Assembly: GCA_965204215.1 (NCBI GenBank)
Contig: CBDBDZ010000014.1
Coordinates: 682,001 to 746,000 of the forward strand
Length of the DNA stretch: 64,000 nucleotides
Origin: CBDBDZ01 sp965204215
GTDB lineage: Bacteria > Pseudomonadota > Gammaproteobacteria > Pseudomonadales > GM7GCV1
Direction: 5' to 3'
Part shown: positions 8,272 to 17,003 of the stretch, piece by piece
Position numbering within the stretch: the stretch's first letter is position 1
Layout of the letters: each line of letters opens with the position of its first letter
Notes under the pieces: generated by a model
The model's input: only the letters and a program-made list of their open reading frames with translations
Databases searched by the model: none
Told to the model about the DNA's origin: nothing
Made by a program: the position numbers and the translations under genes

Positions 8272-9780
8272 TTAAAATTTAGGAATAGGTGTTGGGTAGA
8301 CCTCATCCATATTTTCAGGAATACCCTGAGAGTTAATAATTTGTATATGACCTCGATGCATTTGTCTGGGTTCAGCAGCGCCGCAAGAATGCGCTAATAC
8401 TTTAACTTCTTGCGCTAGATTAATAGCAAAATTGGCAACTCTGTCGGTTTTATAGACAGGGTTTAAGCCTTTTTGAAATTTTTTGTTGTGGGTAGTAATT
8501 CCAGTAGGACAGGTATTTTTATTGCACTGTAGCGCCTGGATACAGCCTAAAGCAAACATAAAGCCGCGAGCTGATACCACAAAATCTGCGCCCATAGCAA
8601 AAGCCCACGCCGCTTCAGACGGGTTAAGCAGTTTGCCTGAGCAGATAACTTTAATTCGTTCACGCAAACTATTTTCAATCAGCTTGTCCACTACCAATGG
8701 CAAGCTGCGTTTAAGCGGAATACCCATAGCATCCATTAAGCTTTGAGGTGCTGCACCAGTGCCACCATCGGCGCTGTCAATAGTGATGAAATCTGGAGCG
8801 TATTCCAGACCGCGTTGATGAATGGCATCGCAAAGTTCGTCTAACCAGCCGCTTTGACCGATAACCGATTTAATTCCAACAGGTTTGCCTGTGACTTTTC
8901 GCACGCGAGCAATCATATTCTGTAAGTCTTCAATACTTTTAATATCCAAGTGTCCATTGGGGCTAATGGAATCTGAGGCAATAGGGATACCGCGGATTTC
9001 AGCAATTTCCGCAGTCACTTTGACAGCAGGTAGAATTCCTCCTTTGCCAGGTTTTGCGCCTTGGCTCATTTTAATCTCGAACATTCTAACCTGCTCATGG
9101 GCGGCTATGGTTTTGAGCTTTTCATCAGACAGATTGCCATCTTCATCTCTTACACCATATTTAGCCGTGCCAATTTGAAAGACAATATCGCAGCCCCCAG
9201 CAAGATGGTAAGGAGATAATCCTCCCTCACCCGTGTTCATCCAAATGCCCGCTTTTTTAGCACCGCTGGATAAGGCGAGAACAGCAGGTTTGGAAATTGC
9301 GCCAAAACTCATTCCTGAAATATTGATAATGGAATTGGTAGTGTATGGTTTTTGGGCAAAACCTTCGCCGAGGGTGACATCGGCTGGAGGTTTTGCATCT
9401 TGTGATTGAACAGGGAAAATATTATTTAAGAAGATGATTTCGCCAGGTTGATTGAGTTGTCTTGTTGAACCAAAGGCAATGGTCGAGTCCATGTTTTTAG
9501 ATGCACGATAGACCCAACTGCGCTGTGCACGATTAAATGGCAATTCTTCTCTGTCCATGGCAAAGAAGTATTGACGGAAAAATTCACCTAAATGTTCAAA
9601 TTGATAGCGTAAGCGACCAACAATCGGGTAGTTCTTGCGAATAGTCTGCTTGCTTTGGGTGACATCAGTAATATACATATAAATTAATATAAGCGCCACC
9701 ACACCAATGACAAAAACAAATAGCAGAACACTGTACTCAAGAATTTCCAGGGCAAGGGTGTTAATAACTGAATCAAACAT
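8272..9780 (-). CDS. FMN-binding glutamate synthase-family protein
   Basis: This 502-residue protein has an N-terminal membrane span (about residues 15-38, YSVLLFVFVIGVVALILIYM). A domain like the FMN barrel of the glutamate synthase large subunit follows. Visible elements are ISGMSFGAISKPAV, NTGEGGLS, MSQGAKPGKGG, TIDSADGGTGAAP and the Cys cluster CIQALQCNKNTCPTG, expected to bind a 3Fe-4S centre. No amidotransferase domain is present, so it is not full GltB. Its reaction is not established. It is convergent with moeB, with a 7-base gap. Confidence 0.85.
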   Translation of the reverse strand: MFDSVINTLALEILEYSVLLFVFVIGVVALILIYMYITDVTQSKQTIRKNYPIVGRLRYQFEHLGEFFRQYFFAMDREELPFNRAQRSWVYRASKNMDSTIAFGSTRQLNQPGEIIFLNNIFPVQSQDAKPPADVTLGEGFAQKPYTTNSIINISGMSFGAISKPAVLALSSGAKKAGIWMNTGEGGLSPYHLAGGCDIVFQIGTAKYGVRDEDGNLSDEKLKTIAAHEQVRMFEIKMSQGAKPGKGGILPAVKVTAEIAEIRGIPIASDSISPNGHLDIKSIEDLQNMIARVRKVTGKPVGIKSVIGQSGWLDELCDAIHQRGLEYAPDFITIDSADGGTGAAPQSLMDAMGIPLKRSLPLVVDKLIENSLRERIKVICSGKLLNPSEAAWAFAMGADFVVSARGFMFALGCIQALQCNKNTCPTGITTHNKKFQKGLNPVYKTDRVANFAINLAQEVKVLAHSCGAAEPRQMHRGHIQIINSQGIPENMDEVYPTPIPKF

Positions 9781-9802
9781 AAGAATTATTGAGTAGTAGG
9801 TT

Positions 9803-10282
9803 TTAACGATTTTGTTGGCGTAATAATCGGCGCTTTTGAATTTGCCACTCGCGCTCTTTTATGGTTTCACGCTTGTCGACATTAGCTTTACCTCGAGCTA
9901 ACCCAATTTCAACCTTGATAAGATGACGCGACCAATACAATGCAGTACAGACTATAGTATAACCTTTTTGGTCAGTGGCACCAATGAATTTACTGATTTG
10001 ACTTCGGTTTAACAGTAATTTACGGGTTCTGGTCGGGTCAGCCTTTACATGGGTGCTTATGGTATTAAGCGGGGTAATGATAGCTCCGAGTAAGAAAGCT
10101 TCATTGTTTTTGATAATGACATAACTGTCTACCAATTGAACGCGCCCCGCTCGAAGCGATTTGACCTCCCATCCTTCCAATACCATGCCCGCTTCAATTT
10201 TATCCTCAATAAAATAGTCAAATTTGGCTTTTTTATTAATAGCGATGGTTTTACGATTCTCTTTGCTTTTAGCGTGGCTCAA
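9803..10282 (-). CDS. smpB: SsrA-binding protein SmpB
   Basis: SmpB delivers tmRNA to stalled ribosomes in trans-translation. The 159-residue protein has the family pattern: AINKKAKFDYFIEDKIEAGMVLEGWEVKSLRAG at the start (kept here as scattered motifs), SYVIIKNNEAFL, and the basic C-terminal tail KREWQIQKRRLLRQ-like. The usual DKRET…EW motif is seen as DKRETIKEREW. It starts 2 bases after the nfeD stop, an unusual operon partner. No tmRNA gene is visible in the window. Confidence 0.95.
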   Translation of the reverse strand: MSHAKSKENRKTIAINKKAKFDYFIEDKIEAGMVLEGWEVKSLRAGRVQLVDSYVIIKNNEAFLLGAIITPLNTISTHVKADPTRTRKLLLNRSQISKFIGATDQKGYTIVCTALYWSRHLIKVEIGLARGKANVDKRETIKEREWQIQKRRLLRQQNR

Positions 10283-10284
10283 TG

Positions 10285-10731
10285 TTATTTCACATTTAGA
10301 GTAATTCCGCTGGCACTGACGATTGTAACTTTTGCACCAATGGGTAGCTCATTGTCACTTGCTGAATCATCCAGTGCTGCATCCCAGTTAGTGCCAGACC
10401 ATTCAATTTTCCCTTTGTTGTTTTTTGCAATAGTTTGAGTCACGGTTGCTTCCTGTCCATAGGCATCATTAGCTTTCATGGCACTTGGCTTGTTCTGCCA
10501 GCGACGCATTGGTTTGTAGAGCAGTGCTATGGTTACAACAGAGCTGCTTATAAAAATCAACATGGCACCAGCCATACTTAACGCAGGTATAAACCATAGA
10601 ATTAAAGCTGTAATAATAGCGGAAATACCCAGCAGTAGTAACCAGCCAATACTGGCTTGCAGAATCAGCACTTCACAGGCAATTAATAATGCCCCGAGAA
10701 TGAGGAATGCCAGATAAGGGTCAATGTTCAT
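10285..10731 (-). CDS. NfeD-like short membrane protein
   Basis: This 148-residue protein has three or four hydrophobic segments in its first 75 residues (FLILGALLIACEVLIL, IGWLLLLGISAIITALIL, MLIFISSSVVTIALLY). A small C-terminal beta-barrel follows (GQEATVTQTI…KGKIEWSGTNWDA…GAKVTIVSASGITL), the NfeD OB-fold. Short NfeD proteins pair with SPFH/stomatin proteins, and here the stomatin-like gene ends 3 bases upstream. Such pairs are linked to membrane-microdomain organisation and membrane protein quality control; the exact role is not established. Confidence 0.85.
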   Translation of the reverse strand: MNIDPYLAFLILGALLIACEVLILQASIGWLLLLGISAIITALILWFIPALSMAGAMLIFISSSVVTIALLYKPMRRWQNKPSAMKANDAYGQEATVTQTIAKNNKGKIEWSGTNWDAALDDSASDNELPIGAKVTIVSASGITLNVK

Positions 10732-10734
10732 AAC

Positions 10735-11637
10735 TTACCTGGCATGGTCAGCTTGTTGTTTTAACGTGCTAAAGGCACCAAACGCCTTGCCAACTACCGA
10801 CGAAACATCGGTGCTATCGCTTGGAATGATAGCGACCGTCCCTTCTTTAGCCAGTTTATCAAATGCGGCGATATATTGTTCTGCAAGTTGTTGTGACACA
10901 GCAACCGTACCACCTTCAGAGTTGATTGCCTCAGAAATAGTATGAATGGCTTTCGCGCGTGCAGTGGCTTCAATGGTAATGGCCTCGGCATCGCCTTGAG
11001 CACGCAGCACTTTGGCTTGTTTGTCACCGTCAGCTTCATTAATTTGAGCTTGTCGGTAGCCTTCTGATGTGGTCACAGCAACTCGACGCTCACGCTCTGC
11101 CGCCATTTGTTTTTCCATTTCGTCTAAAATAGAACTAGGTGGCGTGATATCTTTAACCTCGTAGCGCATGACTTTTGTACCCCAGGAAGAGGAGGCTTCA
11201 TCAATGGCATGAGTTACTTTAGCGTTGATATTCTCGCGCGATTCAAAGGTTTCATCAAGCGATAATTTGCCAATTTCTGCACGCATACTGGTTTGTGCAA
11301 GTTGGGTTATGGCAAAGTATAAATTGTCGACGCCGTAAGATGCTGCGCGTGGGTCCATAATACGCAAATACAAAACACCATCAATTGAAAGCGCGACATT
11401 ATCTTTGGTAATGGCTTGTTGTGAAGTTACGTCTAAGGCAAACTCTTTCAATGAATGTTTGTATGCCAGGCGATCCAGTAACGGAATCAAGATGTGTATA
11501 CCCGCTTCAATGGTACGGTTGTATTTACCCAAACGCTCGACAATGAAAGCGTGGTTTTGCGGCACAATACGAACTACATACCGAATAATTAAAACGATAA
11601 TAACAACGATAATGGCGAGAGAAATAAAATCTTGCAT
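10735..11637 (-). CDS. SPFH/stomatin-family membrane protein (QmcA-like)
   Basis: This 300-residue protein has a single N-terminal membrane anchor (about residues 5-23). The SPFH domain follows, with VPQNHAFIVERLGKYNRTIEAG, the LDVTSQQAITKDNVALSIDGVLYLRI strands and the STOMATIN-type MRAEIGKLSLDETFESRE block. A charged coiled coil (MEKQMAAERERRVAVTTSEGYRQ in pieces) and an Ala-rich tail complete it. Pairing with nfeD is the typical arrangement. The first gene of a three-gene minus-strand unit with nfeD and smpB, it probably forms ring-like membrane assemblies. Confidence 0.9.
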   Translation of the reverse strand: MQDFISLAIIVVIIVLIIRYVVRIVPQNHAFIVERLGKYNRTIEAGIHILIPLLDRLAYKHSLKEFALDVTSQQAITKDNVALSIDGVLYLRIMDPRAASYGVDNLYFAITQLAQTSMRAEIGKLSLDETFESRENINAKVTHAIDEASSSWGTKVMRYEVKDITPPSSILDEMEKQMAAERERRVAVTTSEGYRQAQINEADGDKQAKVLRAQGDAEAITIEATARAKAIHTISEAINSEGGTVAVSQQLAEQYIAAFDKLAKEGTVAIIPSDSTDVSSVVGKAFGAFSTLKQQADHAR

Positions 11638-11697
11638 TGGAATCCTCTTTTTAGTTAAATAAGTTTGTGGATTGTAGATGAGTTGATGGCTATTTTC

Positions 11698-11738
11698 AAC
11701 CAGATTATGCAGTAGGTTTCTAATGCATAATCAGGGTC
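11698..11738. repeat. MITE-1 scar: the two termini fused
   Basis: AACCAGATTATGCA is joined directly to GTAGGTTTCTAATGCATAATC plus AGGGT. These are the two terminal inverted repeats of the ~178-bp repeat seen complete at 34450, 49095 and 59582, with the interior gone. It lies between the SPFH gene and ratA and is probably an excision or deletion scar. Confidence 0.65.
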
Positions 11739-11741
11739 CAA

Positions 11742-12182
11742 TCATTTTTTGTCAGGGTCATAGCAGCGCATAGCTATAGCATCGATTAATTCTTTGGCAA
11801 GGGGCTTGGCCAGTTTTTCGATGCCCAAATTATGGATGGGGTTTTTCAGCTGATAGCGCAGTTCTAAATTGACTCGACAAGCATTGTCTGTGATAGCAAT
11901 AAACTGCCACTGACCTGTGAGACTTTTGAGTGAGCCTTCAACAAATTGCATATCAATTTGTTGATTTGGGGTGAGTTTATTTTCAGTGGTTATTTGAATA
12001 TTGATGCCCGCTACGTTCAAGGTCAACTGACCGGTTAAGCTATTATCTGATTGTTTGATAATGTTGGAGTGACTACAACTTTTGATAAATTCAGGGTAGT
12101 GCTCAATATCATTTACTATGCGGTATAAAGTGTTTGCGCTGTGTTGAAATAATGCACTTTGACTGATGGTTTTTTCAGGCAT
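11742..12182 (-). CDS. ratA: RatA-like START/polyketide cyclase-family protein
   Basis: This 146-residue protein fits the RatA/COQ10 START-fold group. It begins KTISQSALFQHSANTLYRIVNDIEHYPEFIKSC (seen in pieces), the conserved motif of ubiquinone-binding COQ10/RatA proteins, and contains LTGQWQFIAI and LELRYQLKNP. E. coli RatA was described as a toxin blocking 70S assembly, while the family also includes coenzyme Q chaperones; which applies is not decidable here. RatA often neighbours smpB in gammaproteobacteria, and smpB lies 1.5 kb away. A partial MITE-1 copy abuts its start. Confidence 0.82.
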   Translation of the reverse strand: MPEKTISQSALFQHSANTLYRIVNDIEHYPEFIKSCSHSNIIKQSDNSLTGQLTLNVAGINIQITTENKLTPNQQIDMQFVEGSLKSLTGQWQFIAITDNACRVNLELRYQLKNPIHNLGIEKLAKPLAKELIDAIAMRCYDPDKK

Positions 12183-12183
12183 T

Positions 12184-12256
12184 ATTTTTTGAGTAAGCTG
12201 ATGTTTTTGAAATCATTTTTGGATGTAGTAGGTTTCTAATGCAAAATTTGGGTTTA
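12184..12256 (-). repeat. Partial MITE-1 copy upstream of ratA
   Basis: This segment (AGTAAGCTGATGTTTTTGAA then ATCATTTTTGG and TTTCTAATGCAAAATTTGGG) matches the right half of the diverged copy at 18259-18440. The left half is missing. It begins two bases from the ratA start codon and so forms its 5' leader. Confidence 0.65.
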
Positions 12257-12280
12257 CAGACTAGGTTTGTTTTAATGTTG

Positions 12281-13609
12281 TTATCCAAGAATATTATCAC
12301 CAATAATATTAGCTATCAGTAGCAAGATAATAATGATTGGTGTTAAGTATTTGATAATGTTGTACCAATTGATCAGGTGTCTTTCAGAAAGGCCGGATAA
12401 CTCTTGATGCATCCTGTCTAACGGTAGCCCCCAGCCTATAACTATTAAAAACAGTAAGCTGATAATGGGAATGAGCAGGTCTTGTGTACTAAAGTAAAGC
12501 AATCCTAACAAATGAATATCAGTGACTTGTGCGACAATGGCTAACAGTACCAAACTTGATAAAGTGGCGGCTAATAATTTGATAGTGCCATCAAAATAAC
12601 GTGTGATGATATAAATCATTACCATCATTGTTGTTAGTGTCGCTAAAGCGACAATACCGTAAAATAGGCTTCCGGCGAGTAAGCCCCCAGGCATATTACT
12701 AAAAATAACAGGTAGTGAAATAAACAGTAATTCAATACTGCTGGCACGAGGTATTTCAATGCCGTGTATGCTGTGTAAATTGTATAGAATCAAAGCCATG
12801 GACAAGCCAATCAAAGCATCAATACCAATAACCCTGCTAAGCGATTTGGTACTGCATTCGGAGTAAGGTTGATGTGAAAATATTAAAGCAATCATAGCAC
12901 TACCAGCTCCAACTGATAGTAGAGCCATTGTCATGGCAGACAATAGCATTTCTACAAAAGGTTGCTGATTAATTAAAAAAGCGTAAGGGTTATGGTTGGT
13001 GTTGTAATGACCTGTGAGATAAATCATTAACAAAGCGAAGCATATTAACAGGATAAATAAAATGACAACTAACCCTTGTGTCCATTTTTGTGAGCGGTGC
13101 ATCAGCATGGCAAGAATAAGAATACTACTGCATCCAATCAAGATAGCGTTTAGGGTAAAAGATGATGATAAATTAGAGAAATGGGTTACAGTATCAATTT
13201 TTGTTAAGTCGACAAAAACACCTGAAAATAGCATCCAGGCACAATATAACAACCAACCTAAAAGAACTATGGAAGCTAACAAAATAAAACTGTTGGTGAT
13301 TAATGTAATGGCTTGAAATGCGGTGCTAAATTGTGGAATTTTGATGCTGTTACACAATTGTTGAAAAAAAACAGCAATGGAGGGTTTGGGTTTTTGCCAA
13401 TAGCCACCAGCAACAGCTTCTACCAGTGCCAGAGGAATACACAGAACGCCAACACAGATAGCATATATAGCGATAAAAACAATACCGCCGTTAATAATGG
13501 CTAAGGGCAATTCACTAAAATTGCCGATACCGATAGCTAAGCCCAATAGTAGCAGTGTGGGCGAGGGGTTCTGGTTTGAATCAGCTGTTAAATGGGTTGC
13601 GCTTGACAA
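12281..13609 (-). CDS. Sodium:neurotransmitter symporter (NSS)-like transporter
   Basis: This 442-residue integral membrane protein has about 11-12 hydrophobic helices. The first helix, LLLGLAIGIGNFSELPLAIINGG, has the NSS TM1 layout: GxxIGxGNxxxxP and then NGG before TM2. NSS proteins import amino acids or related solutes with Na+. The usual Trp/Arg of GNxWRFP is replaced by FSELP, so it is a divergent member. The ATG at 13609 lies 29 bases inside the end of purA, indicating coupled translation. The substrate is unknown. Confidence 0.75.
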   Translation of the reverse strand: MSSATHLTADSNQNPSPTLLLLGLAIGIGNFSELPLAIINGGIVFIAIYAICVGVLCIPLALVEAVAGGYWQKPKPSIAVFFQQLCNSIKIPQFSTAFQAITLITNSFILLASIVLLGWLLYCAWMLFSGVFVDLTKIDTVTHFSNLSSSFTLNAILIGCSSILILAMLMHRSQKWTQGLVVILFILLICFALLMIYLTGHYNTNHNPYAFLINQQPFVEMLLSAMTMALLSVGAGSAMIALIFSHQPYSECSTKSLSRVIGIDALIGLSMALILYNLHSIHGIEIPRASSIELLFISLPVIFSNMPGGLLAGSLFYGIVALATLTTMMVMIYIITRYFDGTIKLLAATLSSLVLLAIVAQVTDIHLLGLLYFSTQDLLIPIISLLFLIVIGWGLPLDRMHQELSGLSERHLINWYNIIKYLTPIIIILLLIANIIGDNILG

Positions 13610-14900
13610 TGGTTTCTACTCTATCGGGACCTGTCGATACAATATCAATAGGGACGCCAATTTCTTGTTGAAGCCGTTCAATATAAGTCAAGGCATTGGC
13701 AGGTAAATCTTCCAATCGCTGTTTGCCTTGTGTCGATTCGTTCCAACCAGATAATGTGATATATTCAGGCTGAATATTGTTGTAATCATCAGAGTCGCAA
13801 GGGTAGCTGACACTATTACCGTTGTTATCCACATAATTGGTACAGATTTTAACGGCTTCCAGACCATCCAGTATATCCAGCTTGGTTAAACAAATACCAC
13901 TAATGCTGTTAATGGTAACGGCGCGGCGCAGTGCCACGGCATCAAACCAGCCACAGCGCCTATCGCGACCTGTTGTTGTGCCCTTTTCTTTGCCCACAAT
14001 GGATAGATGTTCGCCAATATCATCGAATAACTCGGTAGGAAATGGGCCAGTACCAACGCGAGTAGTATAGGCTTTGGTAATACCCAAGACATAATCGATT
14101 GTTAAAGGCCCTGTGCCTGCGCCTGTGGCGGCATAACCAGAGGTTGTATTGGATGAAGTGACGAAAGGGTAGGTGCCGTGGTCTATATCCAGCAGCGAAC
14201 CTTGTGCGCCTTCAAATAGGAAGTTGGCGTTAGTTTTTCTACCTTCTTCAATGATGGTGCTGACATCAGCCACCATCGGCAGGATTTGCTCGCGCCACGA
14301 TAGTGATTGATCTAAGGTTTGTTGATAGTCAACAGGTTTAGTTTTGTAGTAATGTTCAAGCATAAAATTGACTTCATCCATAATTTGCTTCAACCGTTCA
14401 GCGTAGCGTTTTGGGTGAGCTAAGTCACCAAGGCGTACGCCACGGCGCGACACTTTGTGCTCATAAGCAGGGCCAATGCCCTTTCCAGTTGTACCAATTT
14501 TCTTCTCTTTACACAGAGCCGCCTCGCGAGCGTGGTCAATAGCAATATGATAGGGCAATATTAATGGACACGCAGGGCTGATTTTCAAACGCTGAGTTGC
14601 ATCAATACCTTCGTTGCCAAGCATGTCAATTTCTTTGAGCAACGCCTCAGGTGACAAGACCACGCCGTTGCCAATCAAACAGGTGACATTAGGGCGTAAA
14701 ATGCCCGATGGAATTAAGTGAAGAGCCGTGCGCTTACCGTCGATGACCAACGTATGTCCTGCATTGTGGCCACCTTGAAAGCGTACTACATAGCTGGCAG
14801 ATTCGGTCAAAAAGTCAACAATTTTACCTTTGCCTTCATCGCCCCACTGTGACCCGAGGATAACGACAGAATGTGATTGTGACGAGTCAGGCTGAACCAT
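13581..14900 (-). CDS. purA: Adenylosuccinate synthetase
   Basis: It makes adenylosuccinate from IMP, aspartate and GTP, the first committed step to AMP. The P-loop-like start GSQWGDEGKGKIVDFL has the catalytic Asp. GGHNAGHT, GTTGKGIGPAYEHK, the FEGAQGSLLDIDHGTYPFVT region (in pieces), TTGRDRRCGWFDAVALR and the C-terminal TGPDRVETI are all present. Its 439 residues are full length. It starts one base before the hisZ stop and follows hisZ as in many gammaproteobacteria. Confidence 0.97.
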   Translation of the reverse strand: MVQPDSSQSHSVVILGSQWGDEGKGKIVDFLTESASYVVRFQGGHNAGHTLVIDGKRTALHLIPSGILRPNVTCLIGNGVVLSPEALLKEIDMLGNEGIDATQRLKISPACPLILPYHIAIDHAREAALCKEKKIGTTGKGIGPAYEHKVSRRGVRLGDLAHPKRYAERLKQIMDEVNFMLEHYYKTKPVDYQQTLDQSLSWREQILPMVADVSTIIEEGRKTNANFLFEGAQGSLLDIDHGTYPFVTSSNTTSGYAATGAGTGPLTIDYVLGITKAYTTRVGTGPFPTELFDDIGEHLSIVGKEKGTTTGRDRRCGWFDAVALRRAVTINSISGICLTKLDILDGLEAVKICTNYVDNNGNSVSYPCDSDDYNNIQPEYITLSGWNESTQGKQRLEDLPANALTYIERLQQEIGVPIDIVSTGPDRVETIVKRNPFNS

Positions 14901-15910
14901 TAGTATGTATTTGCAATGTGAGTAAGTAATTTTAAATCTGCACTATAGCCAGTTGCTGGTCTTGCATTGCCAAAGGCTTCACCAATGTTGTCGTAGCGTC
15001 CACCGTTAGCGATCATATGTCCACACGAGGGGTGAAAGGCAGCAAAAATAACGCCAGTGTGGTAGTGAAAACCGCGAACTTCAGCCAAATCATAAAACAA
15101 ATTAATGTTGGGGAATTGGGTTTTGAGCTCAGCACTAATTTGTTGCAGTTGAGTGAGTGCATTGTCAACATTAGCAATAATAGTGCTATCAGTATTTTGT
15201 TTGATTTGTGCAATAAATTGCTGCAATGGCTCGCTGCCAAGAAAGTTGTTATTGCCATATAATTGCATCAGTGAATTTAACAACTTAAGGGTATCGTAAT
15301 TCAGGTTAGATTGCTCTATCCATGCGTTTAAATCGGGCTGCGATTTTTTATGTAAGATAGCAATAAGCTGTTCGCGCCCATTTTCACTAATAGTACAATT
15401 GGACAAAATTGAGCTTAAAAAACCGCAGTGACCTAAATCTAATACAGTATTTTTAATACCTAAAGTGCTTAGCATATTCATTAGAATAGAAATGACTTCA
15501 ATATCGGCTTTTATTGACGCATCACCATAGTGTTCAATACCAATCTGCATAGGTGTGCGGTTTTGGTTAGGGTACTCTGTCTGCATTCGCAACAATGTCG
15601 ATGCATAGCATAATTTATTGGAGCCCGTTGATTTCATGCTGTGAGCATCCATTCTTGCCGTTTGTGGCGTTATGTCTGCTCTTATCCCCATTGTTTTACC
15701 GCTGTTGGGGTCGGTAAGTTTGGCAGTGGTGCTATCCAGATCAATGCCTGAACCTGTTAGTAATGAGTCGGTAAATTCGACCAATGGAGGTATAACTAAT
15801 TGGTAACCTTTTGAGACAAATAAATCAATAACAAGTCGTCGGTTGGTTTCCAGCAAAGCTGCCCGTTCAGGCAACAGTTCATCAATTCCATCGGGAAGTA
15901 GCCAACGCAT
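14900..15910 (-). CDS. hisZ: ATP phosphoribosyltransferase regulatory subunit
   Basis: HisZ is a catalytically inactive HisRS paralogue that binds short-form HisG and confers histidine feedback. The protein has 336 residues and begins RWLLPDGIDELLPERAALLE. It contains the class II synthetase-like TGSGIDLDSTTAKLTDPNSG and MGIRADITPQTARMD blocks and ends in GGRYDNIGEAFGNARPATGYS. The anticodon-binding domain of true HisRS is absent. It sits between DUF2065 and purA, the standard hflKC-DUF2065-hisZ-purA order. Confidence 0.93.
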   Translation of the reverse strand: MRWLLPDGIDELLPERAALLETNRRLVIDLFVSKGYQLVIPPLVEFTDSLLTGSGIDLDSTTAKLTDPNSGKTMGIRADITPQTARMDAHSMKSTGSNKLCYASTLLRMQTEYPNQNRTPMQIGIEHYGDASIKADIEVISILMNMLSTLGIKNTVLDLGHCGFLSSILSNCTISENGREQLIAILHKKSQPDLNAWIEQSNLNYDTLKLLNSLMQLYGNNNFLGSEPLQQFIAQIKQNTDSTIIANVDNALTQLQQISAELKTQFPNINLFYDLAEVRGFHYHTGVIFAAFHPSCGHMIANGGRYDNIGEAFGNARPATGYSADLKLLTHIANTY

Positions 15911-15932
15911 TGTATCGAAAGTATTGGGTGAA

Positions 15933-16121
15933 TCAGTTAAGAAAAAAAAGTAGTATAGCGCCTGTTAACAGCGTAACAGCCCCACTGGTGCGAATGGTGG
16001 CGGATGATATTTCAGCGAGCTTCTGTGCCAGGTTGAGCCATCTGTTGGGAAACAAAAAAGGTATTATTCCCTCCAATATTAATACAAGAGCAATGGCTTG
16101 AAAAATATCGGTAATGAACAT
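15933..16121 (-). CDS. DUF2065 small membrane protein
   Basis: This 62-residue protein has two hydrophobic helices (FQAIALVLILEGIIPFLFP and SGAVTLLTGAILLFFL) joined by a short polar loop with a WLNLAQKLAEIS-type segment. This is the DUF2065 pattern. It lies between hflC and hisZ, exactly where DUF2065 genes occur in gammaproteobacteria, 9 bases after the hflC stop. Function is unknown; linkage to the HflKC-FtsH complex is inferred from position. Confidence 0.85.
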   Translation of the reverse strand: MFITDIFQAIALVLILEGIIPFLFPNRWLNLAQKLAEISSATIRTSGAVTLLTGAILLFFLN

Positions 16122-16130
16122 AATAGGGCT

Positions 16131-17003
16131 TTAACGCTTTCTGTGCTCGTTTAAATAACGAAAGAAATCATTATCAGGTTCTATCAAAATAATATCGCCA
16201 CCGTTATTAAAAGTTTCTTTATAGGCGTTCAGGCTGCGAATAAAAGCATAAAACTCGGAGTCTTGATTGTAGGCAGAAGCATAGATATTAGCAGCTTTAG
16301 CATCGCCTTCACCGCGAGTAATTTCTGATTCTTTGTAAGCTTCCACTTCAATTAAAACTTTTTGTCTGTCGGCATTAGCACGAATTTTTTCAGCGGCCTC
16401 TTTACCTACAGAGCGATATTCGCGCGCTTCTTTTTCACGTTCAGCGCGCATTCTTCGGTAAACGTCATCGCTCACTTCGCTGGGTAAATCAATACGTTTA
16501 ATACGAACATCTATAACTTCTACGCCCAAGGAATTTTGAGCGTCGCTATCTAGTTCTTCAGTTAGCTTTGCCATAAGTTCGTCGCGTTCACCTGCCACTA
16601 CTTCGTGTAAGGTGCGCACGCCAAATTCATTACGCAAACCGTCGTTTACACGGGCAGAAAGACGATTGTGGGCAATATCCTCATCGCCGCCCGTGGCGCG
16701 GTAATAAGTGCCAACATCCATAACACGCCATTTTACGAAAGAGTCGACAATTAAGCGTTTCTTTTCTACGGTGTAAAAACTCTCTGGTTTGGCATCTAAG
16801 GTCAAAACCCGTGCATCGAAAAAGCGAATGGAATCGGCTATTGGAATTTTAAAATGCAGTCCAGGGGTAATGGCTCCGTCAATCAGGGCACCAAAACGCA
16901 GTAGGACTGCTTTTTGAGTTTCTTGTACACGGTATACAGAGCCCGACAAAATAATAATGCCGACCAATAGTGACAATATGGATAAAAATTGTTTATGTGA
17001 CAT
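16131..17003 (-). CDS. hflC: FtsH-modulating SPFH protein HflC
   Basis: HflC assembles with HflK around the FtsH protease in the inner membrane. The 290-residue protein has a membrane anchor at about residues 7-24 and the SPFH domain starting RVQETQKAVLLRFGALIDG. ITPGLHFKIPIADSIRFFDARVLTLDA then follows in pieces, with the RMRAEREKEAREYRSVGKE coiled coil and a GEGDAKAANIYA segment. The ATG shares one base with the hflK stop, so the pair is translationally coupled. Confidence 0.95.
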   Translation of the reverse strand: MSHKQFLSILSLLVGIIILSGSVYRVQETQKAVLLRFGALIDGAITPGLHFKIPIADSIRFFDARVLTLDAKPESFYTVEKKRLIVDSFVKWRVMDVGTYYRATGGDEDIAHNRLSARVNDGLRNEFGVRTLHEVVAGERDELMAKLTEELDSDAQNSLGVEVIDVRIKRIDLPSEVSDDVYRRMRAEREKEAREYRSVGKEAAEKIRANADRQKVLIEVEAYKESEITRGEGDAKAANIYASAYNQDSEFYAFIRSLNAYKETFNNGGDIILIEPDNDFFRYLNEHRKR